From assembly GCF_013294115.1 (NCBI RefSeq), contig NZ_JABSNP010000001.1, positions 62,001-126,000 on the forward strand: a DNA stretch of 64,000 nucleotides. Reading direction: 5' to 3'. This DNA comes from Hymenobacter caeli. GTDB lineage: Bacteria; Bacteroidota; Bacteroidia; Cytophagales; Hymenobacteraceae. How positions within the stretch are numbered: position 1 is the first letter of the stretch; each line of letters opens with the position of its first letter. Below, piece by piece: positions 52,413-61,699 of the stretch. The notes below the pieces were generated by a model, which was given only the letters and a program-made list of their open reading frames with translations, did not search any database and was not told the origin of the DNA. Made by a program: the position numbers and the translations under genes.

Positions 52413-53036
52413 ATGCTGAATATCGTATTGTTCGGCCCGCCCGGTGCGGGCAAAGGCACCCAGAGCCAGAAGCTCATTGCCCACTACCACCTGGTGCACC
52501 TGAGCACCGGCGACCTGCTCCGCGCCCAAATCGCGCAGGGCACCGAGCTGGGCCTGCGGGCCAAAAAGCTGATGGACGAAGGCCTACTCGTGCCCGACGA
52601 GGTGGTCATCGGCATGATTGACAGCGCCCTGAGCGCCAACGAGGAAGCCGCGGGCTTCATCTTCGACGGCTTTCCGCGCACCGTGCCGCAGGCCGAAAGC
52701 CTCGATCGGCTGCTGGCCCAGCACCGGGCCCAAATCGGCTGCATGGTGGCCCTCGAAGTGAAGGAAGAGGAACTAGTGACGCGCCTGCTGGAGCGGGGCA
52801 AAACCAGCAACCGCCCCGACGACCAGGACGAGACCAAAATCCGCCGCCGCGTGACGGTGTACAACACCGAAACCGCCCAGGTAGCCGGCTACTACGCCGC
52901 CCAGCACAAGTTCCACGCCCTCAACGGCACCGGGGCCATCGACGACATTTTTGGCCAGGTGTGCGCCGTCATCGACCAGCACCGCGCCGCCCTGGACGAA
53001 GCACCGGCCGCGGCCACCGAAGAGGTGCAGGCGTAG
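52413..53036 (+). CDS. adk: Adenylate kinase
   Basis: 207 residues. The P-loop is FGPPGAGKGTQSQKL (8-16 core). HLSTGDLLRAQI, FDGFPRTVPQAESLDRLL and the lid-region segment KTSNRPDDQDETKIRRRVTV follow in order. The lid is short and has no Cys4 zinc site. It interconverts ATP+AMP and 2 ADP. An 18-residue acidic, Ala-rich tail (EAPAAATEEVQA) extends past the core. It lies between hpt and obg; about 300 bp of repeat elements separate it from obg. Confidence 0.96.
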   Translation: MLNIVLFGPPGAGKGTQSQKLIAHYHLVHLSTGDLLRAQIAQGTELGLRAKKLMDEGLLVPDEVVIGMIDSALSANEEAAGFIFDGFPRTVPQAESLDRLLAQHRAQIGCMVALEVKEEELVTRLLERGKTSNRPDDQDETKIRRRVTVYNTETAQVAGYYAAQHKFHALNGTGAIDDIFGQVCAVIDQHRAALDEAPAAATEEVQA

Positions 53037-53046
53037 CGCTGCGCTA

Positions 53047-53153
53047 GTGATGAGTTTCGGGTTATGAGTTATGAGTTTCGGCCCATGCGCCGACGCTCAT
53101 AACTCATTTGCTTATCGGCCGGTGTGTCAACTCATAACCCATAATTCATAACT
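53047..53153. repeat. TTATGAGTT repeat cluster
   Basis: GGGTTATGAGTTATGAG on the left faces ACTCATAACCCATAATTCATAAC on the right, and GCTCATAACTCAT lies in between (all under 24 bases). This is an imperfect palindrome built from the unit ATGAGTT. It precedes another element by one base. Confidence 0.7.
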
Positions 53154-53319
53154 TAGAGCATTTTTTAGGTTGGTGTACAGTCCGGTCCGCCGGTTTTTTC
53201 GACCGGCCGACCGGTTGACTGACCGCCACTTATTTTCCTTGACGACAATCGGTCGGCCGGCTGAAAAAGCCGGCCGACCGGGAGCAGCCCAGCTGCACAC
53301 CAACCTGAAGACTGCTCCA
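53154..53319. repeat. Modular palindromic element, inverted copy of the one at 28103-28270
   Basis: The left end has TAGAGCATTTTTTAGG then TTGGTGTACAG, and the right end has CTGCACACCAACCT then GAAGACTGCTCCA. Its centre GACCGCCACTTATTTTCCTT reads as the reverse complement of the centre of the 28.1-kb element. It ends 13 bp before the obg start codon, so it occupies the obg leader or promoter region. Confidence 0.85.
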
Positions 53320-53332
53320 TAACTAAAAAACC

Positions 53333-54328
53333 GTGGCTTCCAATAATTTCATCGACTACGTTAAGCTCACCTGCCGCTCGGGCAAGGGCGGGGCGGGTTC
53401 GCACCACTACTTCCGGGCCAAGGGCCTGCCCAACGGGGGGCCCGACGGCGGCGACGGCGGCCGCGGCGGCCACATCATCCTGGAGGGCAACTCGCAGCTG
53501 TGGACGCTGCTGCACTTGCAGTACCAGAAGCACGTGTTTGCCAAAGACGGCGAGGGCGGGGGCGAAAACCTGCGCTCCGGGGCCCAGGGCGAAGACATCG
53601 TGCTGCAAGTGCCGCTCGGCACGGTGGCCCGCGACGCGGACACGGGCGAGCAAATCCTCGAGATTACCGAGCAGGGGCAGCGCCTGGTGCTGGTGCCCGG
53701 CGGGCGCGGGGGCCTGGGCAACGACCACTTCAAAACGCCCACCAACCAAGCCCCCAGCTACGCCCAGCCCGGCGAGCCGGCCGTGGAGGCCCTGGTTGTG
53801 CTGGAACTGAAGCTGCTGGCCGACGTGGGCCTGGTGGGCTTCCCCAACGCGGGCAAGAGCACGCTGCTTTCGGTGGTGTCGGCGGCCAAGCCCAAAATTG
53901 CCGACTACGCCTTCACGACGCTGACGCCCAACCTGGGCGTGGTGGCGTACCGCGACTACAAGTCGTTCGTGATGGCCGACATTCCGGGCATCATCGAGGG
54001 GGCCGCCGAGGGCCGGGGCCTGGGCACGCGCTTCCTGCGCCACATCGAGCGCAACTCCATGCTGCTCTTCATGATCAGCTGCGACAGCCCCGACATTGCC
54101 GCCGAGTACCGGGTGCTGCTCGGCGAGCTGGAGCAGTTCAACCCCGAGCTGCTGGACAAAACGCGCCTGCTGGCCATCACCAAAACCGACATGCTCGACG
54201 AAGAATTGGAAGCCGAAATGAAGGCCGCGCTGCCGGCCGACGTGCCGCCCACCATCTTCATTTCCAGCCTGACCAACAAGAACATCCAGCCGCTGAAAGA
54301 CATGATTTGGCGGGCCCTGCACGCGTAA
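53333..54328 (+). CDS. obg: Obg/CgtA GTPase
   Basis: 331 residues from a GTG start. The Obg fold (residues ~1-160) starts [20 protein letters not shown], with the Gly-rich loops [20 protein letters not shown]. The G domain has G1 GFPNAGKST (169-177), G3 [16 protein letters not shown], and G4 in ITKTDMLD. There is no C-terminal OCT domain, as in short bacterial Obg proteins. It acts in ribosome large-subunit assembly and the stringent response. GTG at 53333 is the only start that gives a complete Obg fold. The upstream region is taken up by palindromic elements. Confidence 0.96.
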   Translation: MASNNFIDYVKLTCRSGKGGAGSHHYFRAKGLPNGGPDGGDGGRGGHIILEGNSQLWTLLHLQYQKHVFAKDGEGGGENLRSGAQGEDIVLQVPLGTVARDADTGEQILEITEQGQRLVLVPGGRGGLGNDHFKTPTNQAPSYAQPGEPAVEALVVLELKLLADVGLVGFPNAGKSTLLSVVSAAKPKIADYAFTTLTPNLGVVAYRDYKSFVMADIPGIIEGAAEGRGLGTRFLRHIERNSMLLFMISCDSPDIAAEYRVLLGELEQFNPELLDKTRLLAITKTDMLDEELEAEMKAALPADVPPTIFISSLTNKNIQPLKDMIWRALHA

Positions 54329-54470
54329 GGGTAGTTGCGGCCTTTTTCCGTGCAATAATTCCTGCCACCGCGCGGCGGAACCCCGGGGCGCGGCGCGCTT
54401 TGCCGTGGGTTCGCCGGGCCCCGGTACCGGGCCCGCGGCGTATTTTTAGGCTTCGCTAACCCGCCGCTCC

Positions 54471-57400
54471 ATGCCCGCCGCTTCCGCCGCTGCTTCGCCC
54501 CTCGCCGCGGCCCAGGCCCGCATCCAAGCACTGGAAGCGGAGCTGCGCGCGGCCCAGGCCGCCAACCAGCAGCTGCGCGCGGCCGCGGCCCTGCCCGACC
54601 AAAACCCCAACCCCGTGCTGCGCTACGACGCGGCCGGCGAGCGCACCTACGCCAACCCCGCCGCCGAGCGCCTGCGCCACCAGTTGGGGCCCCCGGCGGC
54701 GGCGGCGCTGCGGGCGCAGCTGCGGGCGCTGGTCGCCCACAGCCTGCGTGCTGGCCACCCGTACCAAACCGAGCTGCGCCACGGGCCCCACGGGCTGCAA
54801 GTGTCGCTGGTGCCGGTGGGGCCCGACGGCTGCGTTAATGTGTACGTGGTGGACGTGACGGCCCGCCACGAAGCCGAGCAGCGGGCGGCCGAGCAGCAGG
54901 CGTTTTACGAAACCGTGCTCAACGAGCTGCCCAGCCAGATTGCCGTGTTCGGCCCCGACCAGCGCTACCGCTACCTCAACGCCCGCACCGCGCCCGACGC
55001 GGCCGAGCGTGCGCAGTGGCTGGGCAAAACCGTGCTGGACACGGCCGGCTTTATGGGCCGCCCGGCCGCGGCCGCCGCCACCCGGCACCGCCTGCTGGAG
55101 CAGGCCGTGGCCGAGCACCGCCAGGTGGAGTGGCAGGAAGCCCACACCGGGCCCACCGGCCGCGTCGAGCATTACCTGCGCTACTACCAGCCCGTGTTTG
55201 GGGCAGACGGCGGCTTGGCCTTCATCATCGGCAACAGCGTCGACATCACCGGCCGGGTGCAGGCCGAGGAGCAGCTGCGGGCCCAGCAAACCTTCACCGA
55301 GCTGGTGCTCGACACCACGCCCAACGTGATTTACGTGCGCGACCTGGCCCAGCACGTGCTGTTCCAGAACCACGCCTGCCGCGACCTGCTGGCCGTGCTG
55401 CGCCCCGCCGGGGCCCCGGCGCCCAACGGCGTGCAGGCCCACGAGCGGCAGGCCTACGCGGCCGATGACGCCCGCGTGGTGGAGCACCGGCAGGAGGTGG
55501 TGGCCGAAGACCGGGTGACGCTGCCCTCGGGCGAGGTGCGCTGGTACCACACCGTGAAGCGCCCCCTGCTGCGCCCCGACGGCGCGGTGCACGTACTGGG
55601 CGTGAGCACCGACATCACGGCCCTCAAACAGGCCCAGCACACGCTGGAGCGCAGCGAGAAGCGCTACCGCGACCTGATGCACTACGCCCAGGCCCTCATC
55701 TGCACCTACGACCTGGCCGGCACCGTGCTGTCGGCCAACCCCGTGCTGGCCGCCCTGCTGGGCCCGCCCGCCGCCGAACTGGTGGGGCAGTCCGTGGCCG
55801 CCTACCTGCTGGCCGAAGACCGGGAAAAATTTGCCGGGTACCTGGCCCGCATCGCCGCCGCGGGCGAGGCCGAAGGCGTGCTGCGGGTGCGGCCCCGGGG
55901 CGGCGAGCAGCTGCGCTACCTGCTCTACCACAACTTTGTGGTGCGCGAACCCGGCCAGGCCCCCTACGTTATTTCGCACGCCCACGACATCACCGGACGC
56001 ATTCTGGCCGAGCAGGCCACCCAGCGGGCCCGCGACGAAGCCGAAGCCACGGCCCGCGCCCGCGAGAATTTTCTGGCCAACATGAGCCACGAAATCCGCA
56101 CGCCCATGAACGGGGTGCTGGGCATGACGGCCCAGCTGGCCAAAACCCGCCTCGACCCGCGCCAGCACGAGCTGGTGCGCGTGGTGCAGGCCTCGGGCCA
56201 ACACTTGCTGGTGGTGCTCAACAACGTGCTCGACATGGCCAAAATCACGGCCGGCAAGCTGGACCTGGAGCAAACCGTCTTCAACCTGTGCGACTCGCTG
56301 GCCGAAGCCCTGCACCCGCTGGCCGTGCAGGCCCAGGAAAAGGGCCTGGCCTTTCACAGCACCCGCCTGCGCGACACCTGCCCCGTGCCGTGGGTGGTGG
56401 GCGACCCGCACCGGCTCAACCAAATCGTGCTTAACCTGGTGAGCAACGCCGTCAAGTTCACCGCCCGGGGCAGCATCGCGGTGAAGGGCGAGCAGCTGAG
56501 CGAAACCGCCGATACCCTGACCGTGCGCTTCAGCGTGCAGGACACCGGCGCGGGCATTGCCCCCGACAAGCAGGCCCTCATCTTCGAGAGCTTCACCCAG
56601 GCCTACGCCGACACGGCCCGCCGCCACGGCGGCACGGGCCTGGGCCTGAGCATTTCGCGGGCCCTGGTGGCGCAGATGGGCGGCACGCTTACCCTGGAAA
56701 GCGCCGCGGGCGCGGGCAGCACGTTCGCCTTCGTGCTCACCCTGCCCCGGGCCCCGGCGGCCACCGGGCCGGCCCTCGCCGCTGGGGCCCCCGCCTACGA
56801 CACCGGCCGGCTGGCCGGGGCCCGGGTGCTGCTGGTGGAAGACAACGACGTGAACCGCACCGTGGCCCGGATGCTGCTCGAACCCTGGGGCGTGCGGCTC
56901 GACGAGGTGCCCGACGGCCTGGCCGCCCTGGCCCAACTGGCCGCCGCGCCGCCCTACGACGTGGTGCTGATGGACATCCAGCTGCCCGGCCTGAGCGGGG
57001 TGGAGGTGACCCAACGGCTACGCCAGCTGCCCGACCCGGCGCGGGCCGCCACGCCCGTCGTCGCCCTCACGGCCAACGCTTTCCGGGCCGACGTGGAGCG
57101 CTACCTGGCCGTCGGCTTCAACGCCTACCTGGCCAAGCCCTACGGCGAGGTAGCCCTGTACGACACCATCGCGGCGCTGCTGCCGGCCGCCGCCCCGGCC
57201 TACGACCTGGTCCACCTGCGCCAGCTGGCCCAGGGCCGCGAGCAGTTCGTGGTGAAAATCATCCGCTCGTTTCTGGCCAACGCGCCCGCCAGCCTGGCCG
57301 AGCTGCGCGCCGCCGCCGCCGCCGCCGACTGGGAGCGGGTGGCGCGGGGGGTGCACCACATCAAACCCAACCTGCTGGCCCTGGGCATCAAGCAGCCCGC

Positions 57401-57575
57401 GGCGGCCATCGAGCTGCTCGAGTGCCTGCACCACGCCCGCCCCGCCGGGGCGGTGCGCCCCGCCCCGGAAGCGCTGCACGGGGCCCTGGCGGCGGTGCTG
57501 GGGGCCGTGGGCCAGGCCCTGCGCCAGCTGCCCGCCGAATTGCCCGCCGAATTGCCCGCCGGCCTGCCCGCCTAA
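54471..57575 (+). CDS. Hybrid sensor histidine kinase with PAS domains, receiver and HPt domain
   Basis: 1034 residues, apparently soluble (no membrane helix seen). Order: coiled coil (~10-45), about four PAS/PAC segments to ~510 (each ending in a VDITGR/TDITAL-like motif), then HisKA with the phospho-His H540 in ANMSHEIRTPMNG. The ATPase domain has NQIVLNLVSNAVKFT, DTGAGIAPDK and HGGTGLGLSISRALV. The receiver has LLVEDNDVNR and phospho-Asp D835 in MDIQLPG, and the C-terminal HPt has H962 in GVHHIKPN. All relay modules are therefore in one chain. The tail repeats PAELPAELPAGLPA. No adjacent output regulator lies on the same strand; the convergent LytTR regulator 355 bp away is a candidate partner. 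Confidence 0.92.
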   Translation: MPAASAAASPLAAAQARIQALEAELRAAQAANQQLRAAAALPDQNPNPVLRYDAAGERTYANPAAERLRHQLGPPAAAALRAQLRALVAHSLRAGHPYQTELRHGPHGLQVSLVPVGPDGCVNVYVVDVTARHEAEQRAAEQQAFYETVLNELPSQIAVFGPDQRYRYLNARTAPDAAERAQWLGKTVLDTAGFMGRPAAAAATRHRLLEQAVAEHRQVEWQEAHTGPTGRVEHYLRYYQPVFGADGGLAFIIGNSVDITGRVQAEEQLRAQQTFTELVLDTTPNVIYVRDLAQHVLFQNHACRDLLAVLRPAGAPAPNGVQAHERQAYAADDARVVEHRQEVVAEDRVTLPSGEVRWYHTVKRPLLRPDGAVHVLGVSTDITALKQAQHTLERSEKRYRDLMHYAQALICTYDLAGTVLSANPVLAALLGPPAAELVGQSVAAYLLAEDREKFAGYLARIAAAGEAEGVLRVRPRGGEQLRYLLYHNFVVREPGQAPYVISHAHDITGRILAEQATQRARDEAEATARARENFLANMSHEIRTPMNGVLGMTAQLAKTRLDPRQHELVRVVQASGQHLLVVLNNVLDMAKITAGKLDLEQTVFNLCDSLAEALHPLAVQAQEKGLAFHSTRLRDTCPVPWVVGDPHRLNQIVLNLVSNAVKFTARGSIAVKGEQLSETADTLTVRFSVQDTGAGIAPDKQALIFESFTQAYADTARRHGGTGLGLSISRALVAQMGGTLTLESAAGAGSTFAFVLTLPRAPAATGPALAAGAPAYDTGRLAGARVLLVEDNDVNRTVARMLLEPWGVRLDEVPDGLAALAQLAAAPPYDVVLMDIQLPGLSGVEVTQRLRQLPDPARAATPVVALTANAFRADVERYLAVGFNAYLAKPYGEVALYDTIAALLPAAAPAYDLVHLRQLAQGREQFVVKIIRSFLANAPASLAELRAAAAAADWERVARGVHHIKPNLLALGIKQPAAAIELLECLHHARPAGAVRPAPEALHGALAAVLGAVGQALRQLPAELPAELPAGLPA

Positions 57576-57929
57576 GGCCCGCAAAATTGGCCCAGCCCGG
57601 CCGCAACCCGCTGAAAATGTGTTAACTTAGCTAGGGCCCGCCGCTCGCCGGGGCCTTGTGCCCGCGCGGCATTACACCGGGCGGTGGGCCACGAATTTCG
57701 ACGGTTCGCATAGCGCGGCGGTTGGTCGAACGAGCAACGGTGCCCGGGGCCGGGGGCCGGGGTAGCTTCGAGTGAAACGGTTGAAAAAGCCACAAATTCT
57801 ACTCATTACGTCCTAACCAAGGGTTCTGCTGCTATAAAAGCACGTCTCCGCCACTGATTTTTATGGGTGATGAAGCGGCCCTGCCCCCGACGCGGTGGCC
57901 CGGTTGCGCCGGGCGCTGGGCGGCGGGCG
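57576..57929. other. 354-bp convergent intergenic region
   Basis: Between the hybrid kinase and the convergent regulator. No gene, strong hairpin or repeat of the window's families is seen. Short GC-rich inverted sequences (for example GCCCGGGGCCGGGGGCCGGG near 57742) are the only structure. Confidence 0.4.
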
Positions 57930-58661
57930 CTACAGGTTGCGCAGGCTGCGGTAAAATTCTTCCTGGTACGACTTGCCCACCGGCACTTCGTAGGGCCCCA
58001 GCCGCAGGGTATTATCTTCCACCGCCTCGATGCGCTGGGTGTTGACGATGTAGGAGCGGTGCACGCGCTGGAAGTGCGCGAAGGGCAGCCGCTCTTCCAA
58101 GGCCTTGAGGGTGGCGTACACGATGTGCTTCTGGGCGGCCGTCACGAGCACCGAATACGTGGACATGGCCTCGATGAACAGCACGTCGCCGAAGTTGAGG
58201 CGCACGAGCTTGTTGTTTACCTTCACAAACAGGTGCTGGTCGGGGCTGCCGGGCGCGGGCAGCACGGCGGTGGCTTCGGGCGGCGGGCTGCGGCGCGCCA
58301 CCACCCGCGCCACCGCCTGGTGGAAGCGGGCAAAATCCACGGGCTTCACCAGGTAGTCGGCCACGTGCAGGGCGAAGGCTTCCACGGCAAAGTCGCGGTG
58401 CGAGGTGACAAGCACGATTGCGGGGGCCGGCTGGGGCAGCGCCCGCACCAGGTCGAGGCCCGAGAGGTGGGGCATTTCGATGTCGAGCAGCAGCAGGTCC
58501 ACCGGCGGGTGGGTGCGCAGGAAGTTCAGCGCCTGCACCCCGTCGGCCAGCGAGGCCACCAGCGTGAGCGATTCGGTCAGCTCGACCAGGTGCTCGAGCG
58601 TGAGCCGGTTCATCTCGTTGTCGTCGATGACGGCGCAGGTGAGGGGCAGGGCGGGGAGCAT
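57930..58661 (-). CDS. LytTR-family response regulator
   Basis: 243 residues. The receiver domain covers ~1-125: acidic pocket D13/D14 in VIDDNEMNRL, phospho-Asp D60 in LLLLDIEMPHLSGLDL, and the Thr/Lys switch in VLVTSHRDF and DYLVKPVDF. A Pro/Ala-rich linker leads to a LytTR DNA-binding domain (~145-243): VNNKLVRLNFGDVLFIEA and FQRVHRSYIVNTQRIEAVED are diagnostic. It should bind DNA as a dimer when phosphorylated. The usual LytS-type membrane kinase is not adjacent. A TACTTTTG element lies 30 bp upstream. Confidence 0.92.
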   Translation of the reverse strand: MLPALPLTCAVIDDNEMNRLTLEHLVELTESLTLVASLADGVQALNFLRTHPPVDLLLLDIEMPHLSGLDLVRALPQPAPAIVLVTSHRDFAVEAFALHVADYLVKPVDFARFHQAVARVVARRSPPPEATAVLPAPGSPDQHLFVKVNNKLVRLNFGDVLFIEAMSTYSVLVTAAQKHIVYATLKALEERLPFAHFQRVHRSYIVNTQRIEAVEDNTLRLGPYEVPVGKSYQEEFYRSLRNL

Positions 58662-58691
58662 GGCCGGATTAGATGGAACCGTTCATAGAGG

Positions 58692-58699
58692 CAAAAGTA
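58692..58699 (-). promoter_or_regulatory. TAnnTTTG -7 element for the LytTR regulator gene
   Basis: The complement reads TACTTTTG, 30 bp upstream of the ATG at 58659-58661. Confidence 0.5.
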
Positions 58700-58830
58700 G
58701 CCTTCGCCTGGAAAATACATTCATTCAGAATATTATTCAATAACAAGGTTTTAATGGGGATAGGTTTGCTTCCGATAGTTCGCCAAGCTACTCGTCTGCC
58801 CGCACCCTCCCAACCTTTTTTTGGTCCGTT

Positions 58831-59310
58831 ATGCGCTTCGCCTCCCTGCTCCTCGCCGCCGCGCTGTTTTTTGTGGGGCTTGCTGCCGAAGCGGCGGGGG
58901 GCGGGGCAGGGGCGCGGGGCGGAACGGCTGCTGGCGCCCGGCGCACGGCGGTAAGGCGTACAACGGTGCGGCGCGTTCGCACGGCGCGGGTGTCGCGCCG
59001 CGCCGTGACGGCCCTATGCCCCGTGGCGGTGGCCCCCGCCAAGCGGTTTTTGGCCGAGCCCCAGCCCCTGCTGTTGCACGGCTCGGTGACGGCCGGCGGA
59101 CGGCCCCTGCCCGGGGCCACGGTGTGGGTGGCGGGCAAGCTGAAGCAGATGGGCGTGGCCGATGCGCAGGGCAACTTCACCCTGCTGCTGCCCGACAACG
59201 GCCCGGTGCAGCTCAACTACGAGGCCGTGGGCTACCGGCGTGCGCGGGTGGTGCTCGACGTGCCCAGCACGCGCACGCTGCCGGCCGTGGGCCTGCTGGC
59301 CACCCGCTAG
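58831..59310 (+). CDS. Small secreted protein with carboxypeptidase-regulatory-like domain
   Basis: 159 residues. A signal peptide (FASLLLAAALFFVGLAAEAA) precedes an Arg/Ala/Thr-rich stretch of about 40 residues (AVRRTTVRRVRTARVSRRAV). The C-terminal ~85 residues form one CarboxypepD_reg-like beta sandwich: LLHGSVTAGGRPLPGATVWV, then GVADAQGNFTLLLPD and VGYRRARVVLDV. No receptor barrel or enzyme follows. A role as a free periplasmic or surface beta-sandwich is inferred; the Arg-rich part could bind polyanions. A terminator follows at 59345. Confidence 0.7.
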   Translation: MRFASLLLAAALFFVGLAAEAAGGGAGARGGTAAGARRTAVRRTTVRRVRTARVSRRAVTALCPVAVAPAKRFLAEPQPLLLHGSVTAGGRPLPGATVWVAGKLKQMGVADAQGNFTLLLPDNGPVQLNYEAVGYRRARVVLDVPSTRTLPAVGLLATR

Positions 59311-59344
59311 CCGGCGGGGCCCCGGCGTGCGGCCCCGCCCGGGT

Positions 59345-59374
59345 GGGGCCCCTACGCCGGAGGGCCCCTTTTTT
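59345..59374 (+). terminator. Rho-independent terminator
   Basis: GGGGCCC (59345-59351) and GGGCCCC (59362-59368) pair around a 10-base loop, followed by six T residues. It ends the small secreted protein's transcript. Confidence 0.72.
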
Positions 59375-59829
59375 AAGGGCGCAGCGGCCCAGCCCGCTTG
59401 CCGTTGAACGGCACCGTGAAGGTTGCCAAAACCAGGAAATGCCTGCCCGGTACGCCGGTGGCCGACGCCGGGATGCCGGCCGCGGCCGCTTACGGGAGGT
59501 TGCGGCCTTAGGGGGCCGGTCGGGGCCTGCACTTTAGGACTGGCTTCATAAGTCATTGGGTTCGGTTGCGGCGGCCGGGCAAGGAAATTTTTCCGGTGGG
59601 GGAGGCGTGCGCGGGAATATTCAACCGCCTGTCAACCGACTGATTGAAGAGCGGAACGTGCAGCAGGGAATCTAAAATTGGTTTGGTAAATGCCAAAGAG
59701 TGAATGAAGCGGCAAGAAGTGCCCGTGCCACAATGGCAGCCCCCGCGCCTTTGGCAAACTCCTTGCGCCCGGCCCTTTGCCGCAAGGCCCAACCCCGTGA
59801 AAAACCCATTCCGACGCATATTTCCGACA
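59375..59829. other. 455-bp region upstream of grpE
   Basis: No gene is supported. The reading frame open before grpE from 59704 is not protein-like. TAAAATTGGTTTGGTAAATG near 59671 is a possible promoter region, but no CIRCE-like or heat-shock operator is recognised. Confidence 0.4.
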
Positions 59830-60378
59830 ATGGCCAACGATAACAACCTGCCCCAGGACGACAACCTGACCGCTGACCCTGCCCACGCCGCTGGCGAAAT
59901 GGCCGACGGCGAAACCACCGATACCGACGCCGCTGGCTCCCGCGCCGACGCCGAGCTGGCCGACCTCAAAGACAAGTACCTGCGCCAGGCCGCCGAGTTT
60001 GAGAACTACAAGCGCCGCACCACCAAGGAGCGCCTGGAGCTGTTCAAAACCGCCAACCAGGAGTTGATGACGGCCCTGCTGCCGGTGCTCGATGATTTTG
60101 AGCGGGCCCGCGCCGCCACCCTCGCCACCCCCGACGCCGACGCCGTGCGCGAAAGCATCGCCATCATCTACAACAAGCTCAGCAAAACCTTGCAGCAGAA
60201 AGGCCTGGTGCCGATGGAGGTGAAGGGCGGCGACTTCGACGCCGATTTGCACGAGGCCATCACCCAGATTCCGGCCCCGAGCGACGATTTGCGCGGCAAG
60301 ATTGTTGACGAGGTAGAAAAAGGCTATTACTTGGGCGACAAGGTGATTCGCCACGCCAAAGTGGTGCTGGGGCAGTAA
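59830..60378 (+). CDS. grpE: GrpE nucleotide exchange factor
   Basis: 182 residues. An acidic, disordered N-terminus of about 45 residues is followed by the long coiled coil (ADLKDKYLRQAAEFENYKRR), the helical bundle and the C-terminal beta domain (VPMEVKGGDFDADLHEAITQ, ending KVIRHAKVVLGQ). It promotes ADP release from DnaK. The ATG at 59830 (MANDNNLPQD) is preferred because the upstream extension is Pro/Arg-rich and not GrpE-like. dnaJ follows 114 bp downstream, the usual pairing in Bacteroidota; dnaK is not in the window. Confidence 0.94.
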   Translation: MANDNNLPQDDNLTADPAHAAGEMADGETTDTDAAGSRADAELADLKDKYLRQAAEFENYKRRTTKERLELFKTANQELMTALLPVLDDFERARAATLATPDADAVRESIAIIYNKLSKTLQQKGLVPMEVKGGDFDADLHEAITQIPAPSDDLRGKIVDEVEKGYYLGDKVIRHAKVVLGQ

Positions 60379-60492
60379 ATTGCTGGTCTTGGGCCAGCCG
60401 GTAACCGGACGAGCCTTCGGACCTACGCAACTCAATGAATACTCTACAAGTCGTGATACTGACTATTTAGTACTGACTATTAATTACCTATC

Positions 60493-61626
60493 ATGGCAGC
60501 CAAGGCAGATTATTACGAGGTACTGGGCGTGGCCCGCACCGCGGCCGGCGACGAGATTAAGTCGGCGTACCGCAAGATGGCCATCAAGTACCACCCCGAC
60601 AAAAACCCCGACGACCCCACGGCCGAGGACAAATTCAAGGAGGCGGCCGAGGCCTACGAGGTGCTGAGCAACGCCGACAAGCGGGCCCGCTACGACCGGT
60701 TTGGGCACCAGCAGGGCGGCGGCGGCGGGGCCCCCAACATGGAGGACATTTTCTCGCAGTTCGGCGACATTTTCGGCGGCGGGGGCGGCGGCTTTGAAGG
60801 TTTCTTCGGCGGGCAGCGGGGCGGCAAGCGCGTGCGCAAGGGCTCGAACCTGCGCATCAAGCTGAAGCTCGATTTGGAGGAAGTGGCCAACGGCGTCGAG
60901 AAAAAGATTAAGGTGAAGCGCTACGTGGCCTGCGCGCCGTGCGGCGGCACCGGGGCCAAAAACGGCACCGAGCTGAAAACCTGCGCCACCTGCCAGGGCC
61001 AGGGCCAGGTGAAGCGCGTGGTGAACACCATGCTGGGCCAGATGGTGAGCAGCAGCACCTGCCCCACCTGCAACGGCGAGGGCAAGACCGTGACGGCTAC
61101 CTGCGACGTGTGCAAGGGCGAAGGCCGCCAGCTGCACGAGGAAGTGATTCCGATCAACATCCCCGCCGGCGTGGCCAACGACATGCAGCTGAGCATGAAC
61201 GGCAAGGGCAACTACCCCGAGCGCGGCGGTGTGCCCGGCGACCTGCTCATCCAGATTGAGGAGGAGCCGCACGAGTTCCTGAAGCGCGACGGCAACAACA
61301 TCATGTTCGAGCAGTACATCTCGTTCGTGGACGCCGCCCTGGGGGCCAACCTGGAGGTGCCCACCATTGAGGGCAAGGTTAAAATAAAGGTGGACCCCGG
61401 CACCCAGCCGGGCAAAATCCTGCGCCTGCGCGGCAAGGGCATCAAGGACCTGAACGGCTACGGCCGTGGCGACCAGCTCATCCACCTCAACGTGTGGACG
61501 CCCAAGGCCGTGAGCAGCGAGGAGCGCGACCTGCTCGAAAAGCTGCGCGACTCGCAGAACTTCGTGCCCCACCCCGGCAAGAACGAGAAGGGCTTTTTCG
61601 AGAAAGTGAAGGAATATTTCCAGTAA
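60493..61626 (+). CDS. dnaJ: Chaperone DnaJ
   Basis: 377 residues, full type I DnaJ. The J domain has HPD at 34-36 (YHPDKNP). A Gly/Phe-rich linker with [20 protein letters not shown] is followed by the zinc-binding cysteine-rich domain with four CxxCxGxG repeats (from CAPCGGTG through CDVCKGEG). The C-terminal substrate domains end [12 protein letters not shown]. It delivers substrates to DnaK and stimulates its ATPase. It forms a unit with grpE and ends at a strong terminator. Confidence 0.97.
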   Translation: MAAKADYYEVLGVARTAAGDEIKSAYRKMAIKYHPDKNPDDPTAEDKFKEAAEAYEVLSNADKRARYDRFGHQQGGGGGAPNMEDIFSQFGDIFGGGGGGFEGFFGGQRGGKRVRKGSNLRIKLKLDLEEVANGVEKKIKVKRYVACAPCGGTGAKNGTELKTCATCQGQGQVKRVVNTMLGQMVSSSTCPTCNGEGKTVTATCDVCKGEGRQLHEEVIPINIPAGVANDMQLSMNGKGNYPERGGVPGDLLIQIEEEPHEFLKRDGNNIMFEQYISFVDAALGANLEVPTIEGKVKIKVDPGTQPGKILRLRGKGIKDLNGYGRGDQLIHLNVWTPKAVSSEERDLLEKLRDSQNFVPHPGKNEKGFFEKVKEYFQ

Positions 61627-61646
61627 GCCCGCCGGGCTTTTGGAGA

Positions 61647-61684
61647 AACGCCCCGCTTGGCTTCGGCCGGGCGGGGCGTTTTTG
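61647..61684 (+). terminator. Rho-independent terminator after dnaJ
   Basis: AACGCCCCGC (61647-61656) pairs with GCGGGGCGTT (61671-61680) around a 14-base loop, and the T run TTTTT continues to 61683. Confidence 0.9.
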
Positions 61685-61699
61685 TGGGGGGGTGTGGGG

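Noticed and set aside
9638..53332. Insertion sequences behind the repeats
   Set aside because: No transposase or integrase reading frame is found near any of the palindromic elements; they are listed as repeats only.
54456..57014. An 852-codon open frame on the complement of the hybrid kinase gene
   Set aside because: It is an antisense shadow in very GC-rich DNA: composition is His/Gly/Arg-rich with no domain, while the plus strand encodes a complete kinase.
57576..57929. Possible terminator or sRNA in the convergent gap
   Set aside because: GC-rich short repeats only; no hairpin with a T run on either strand.
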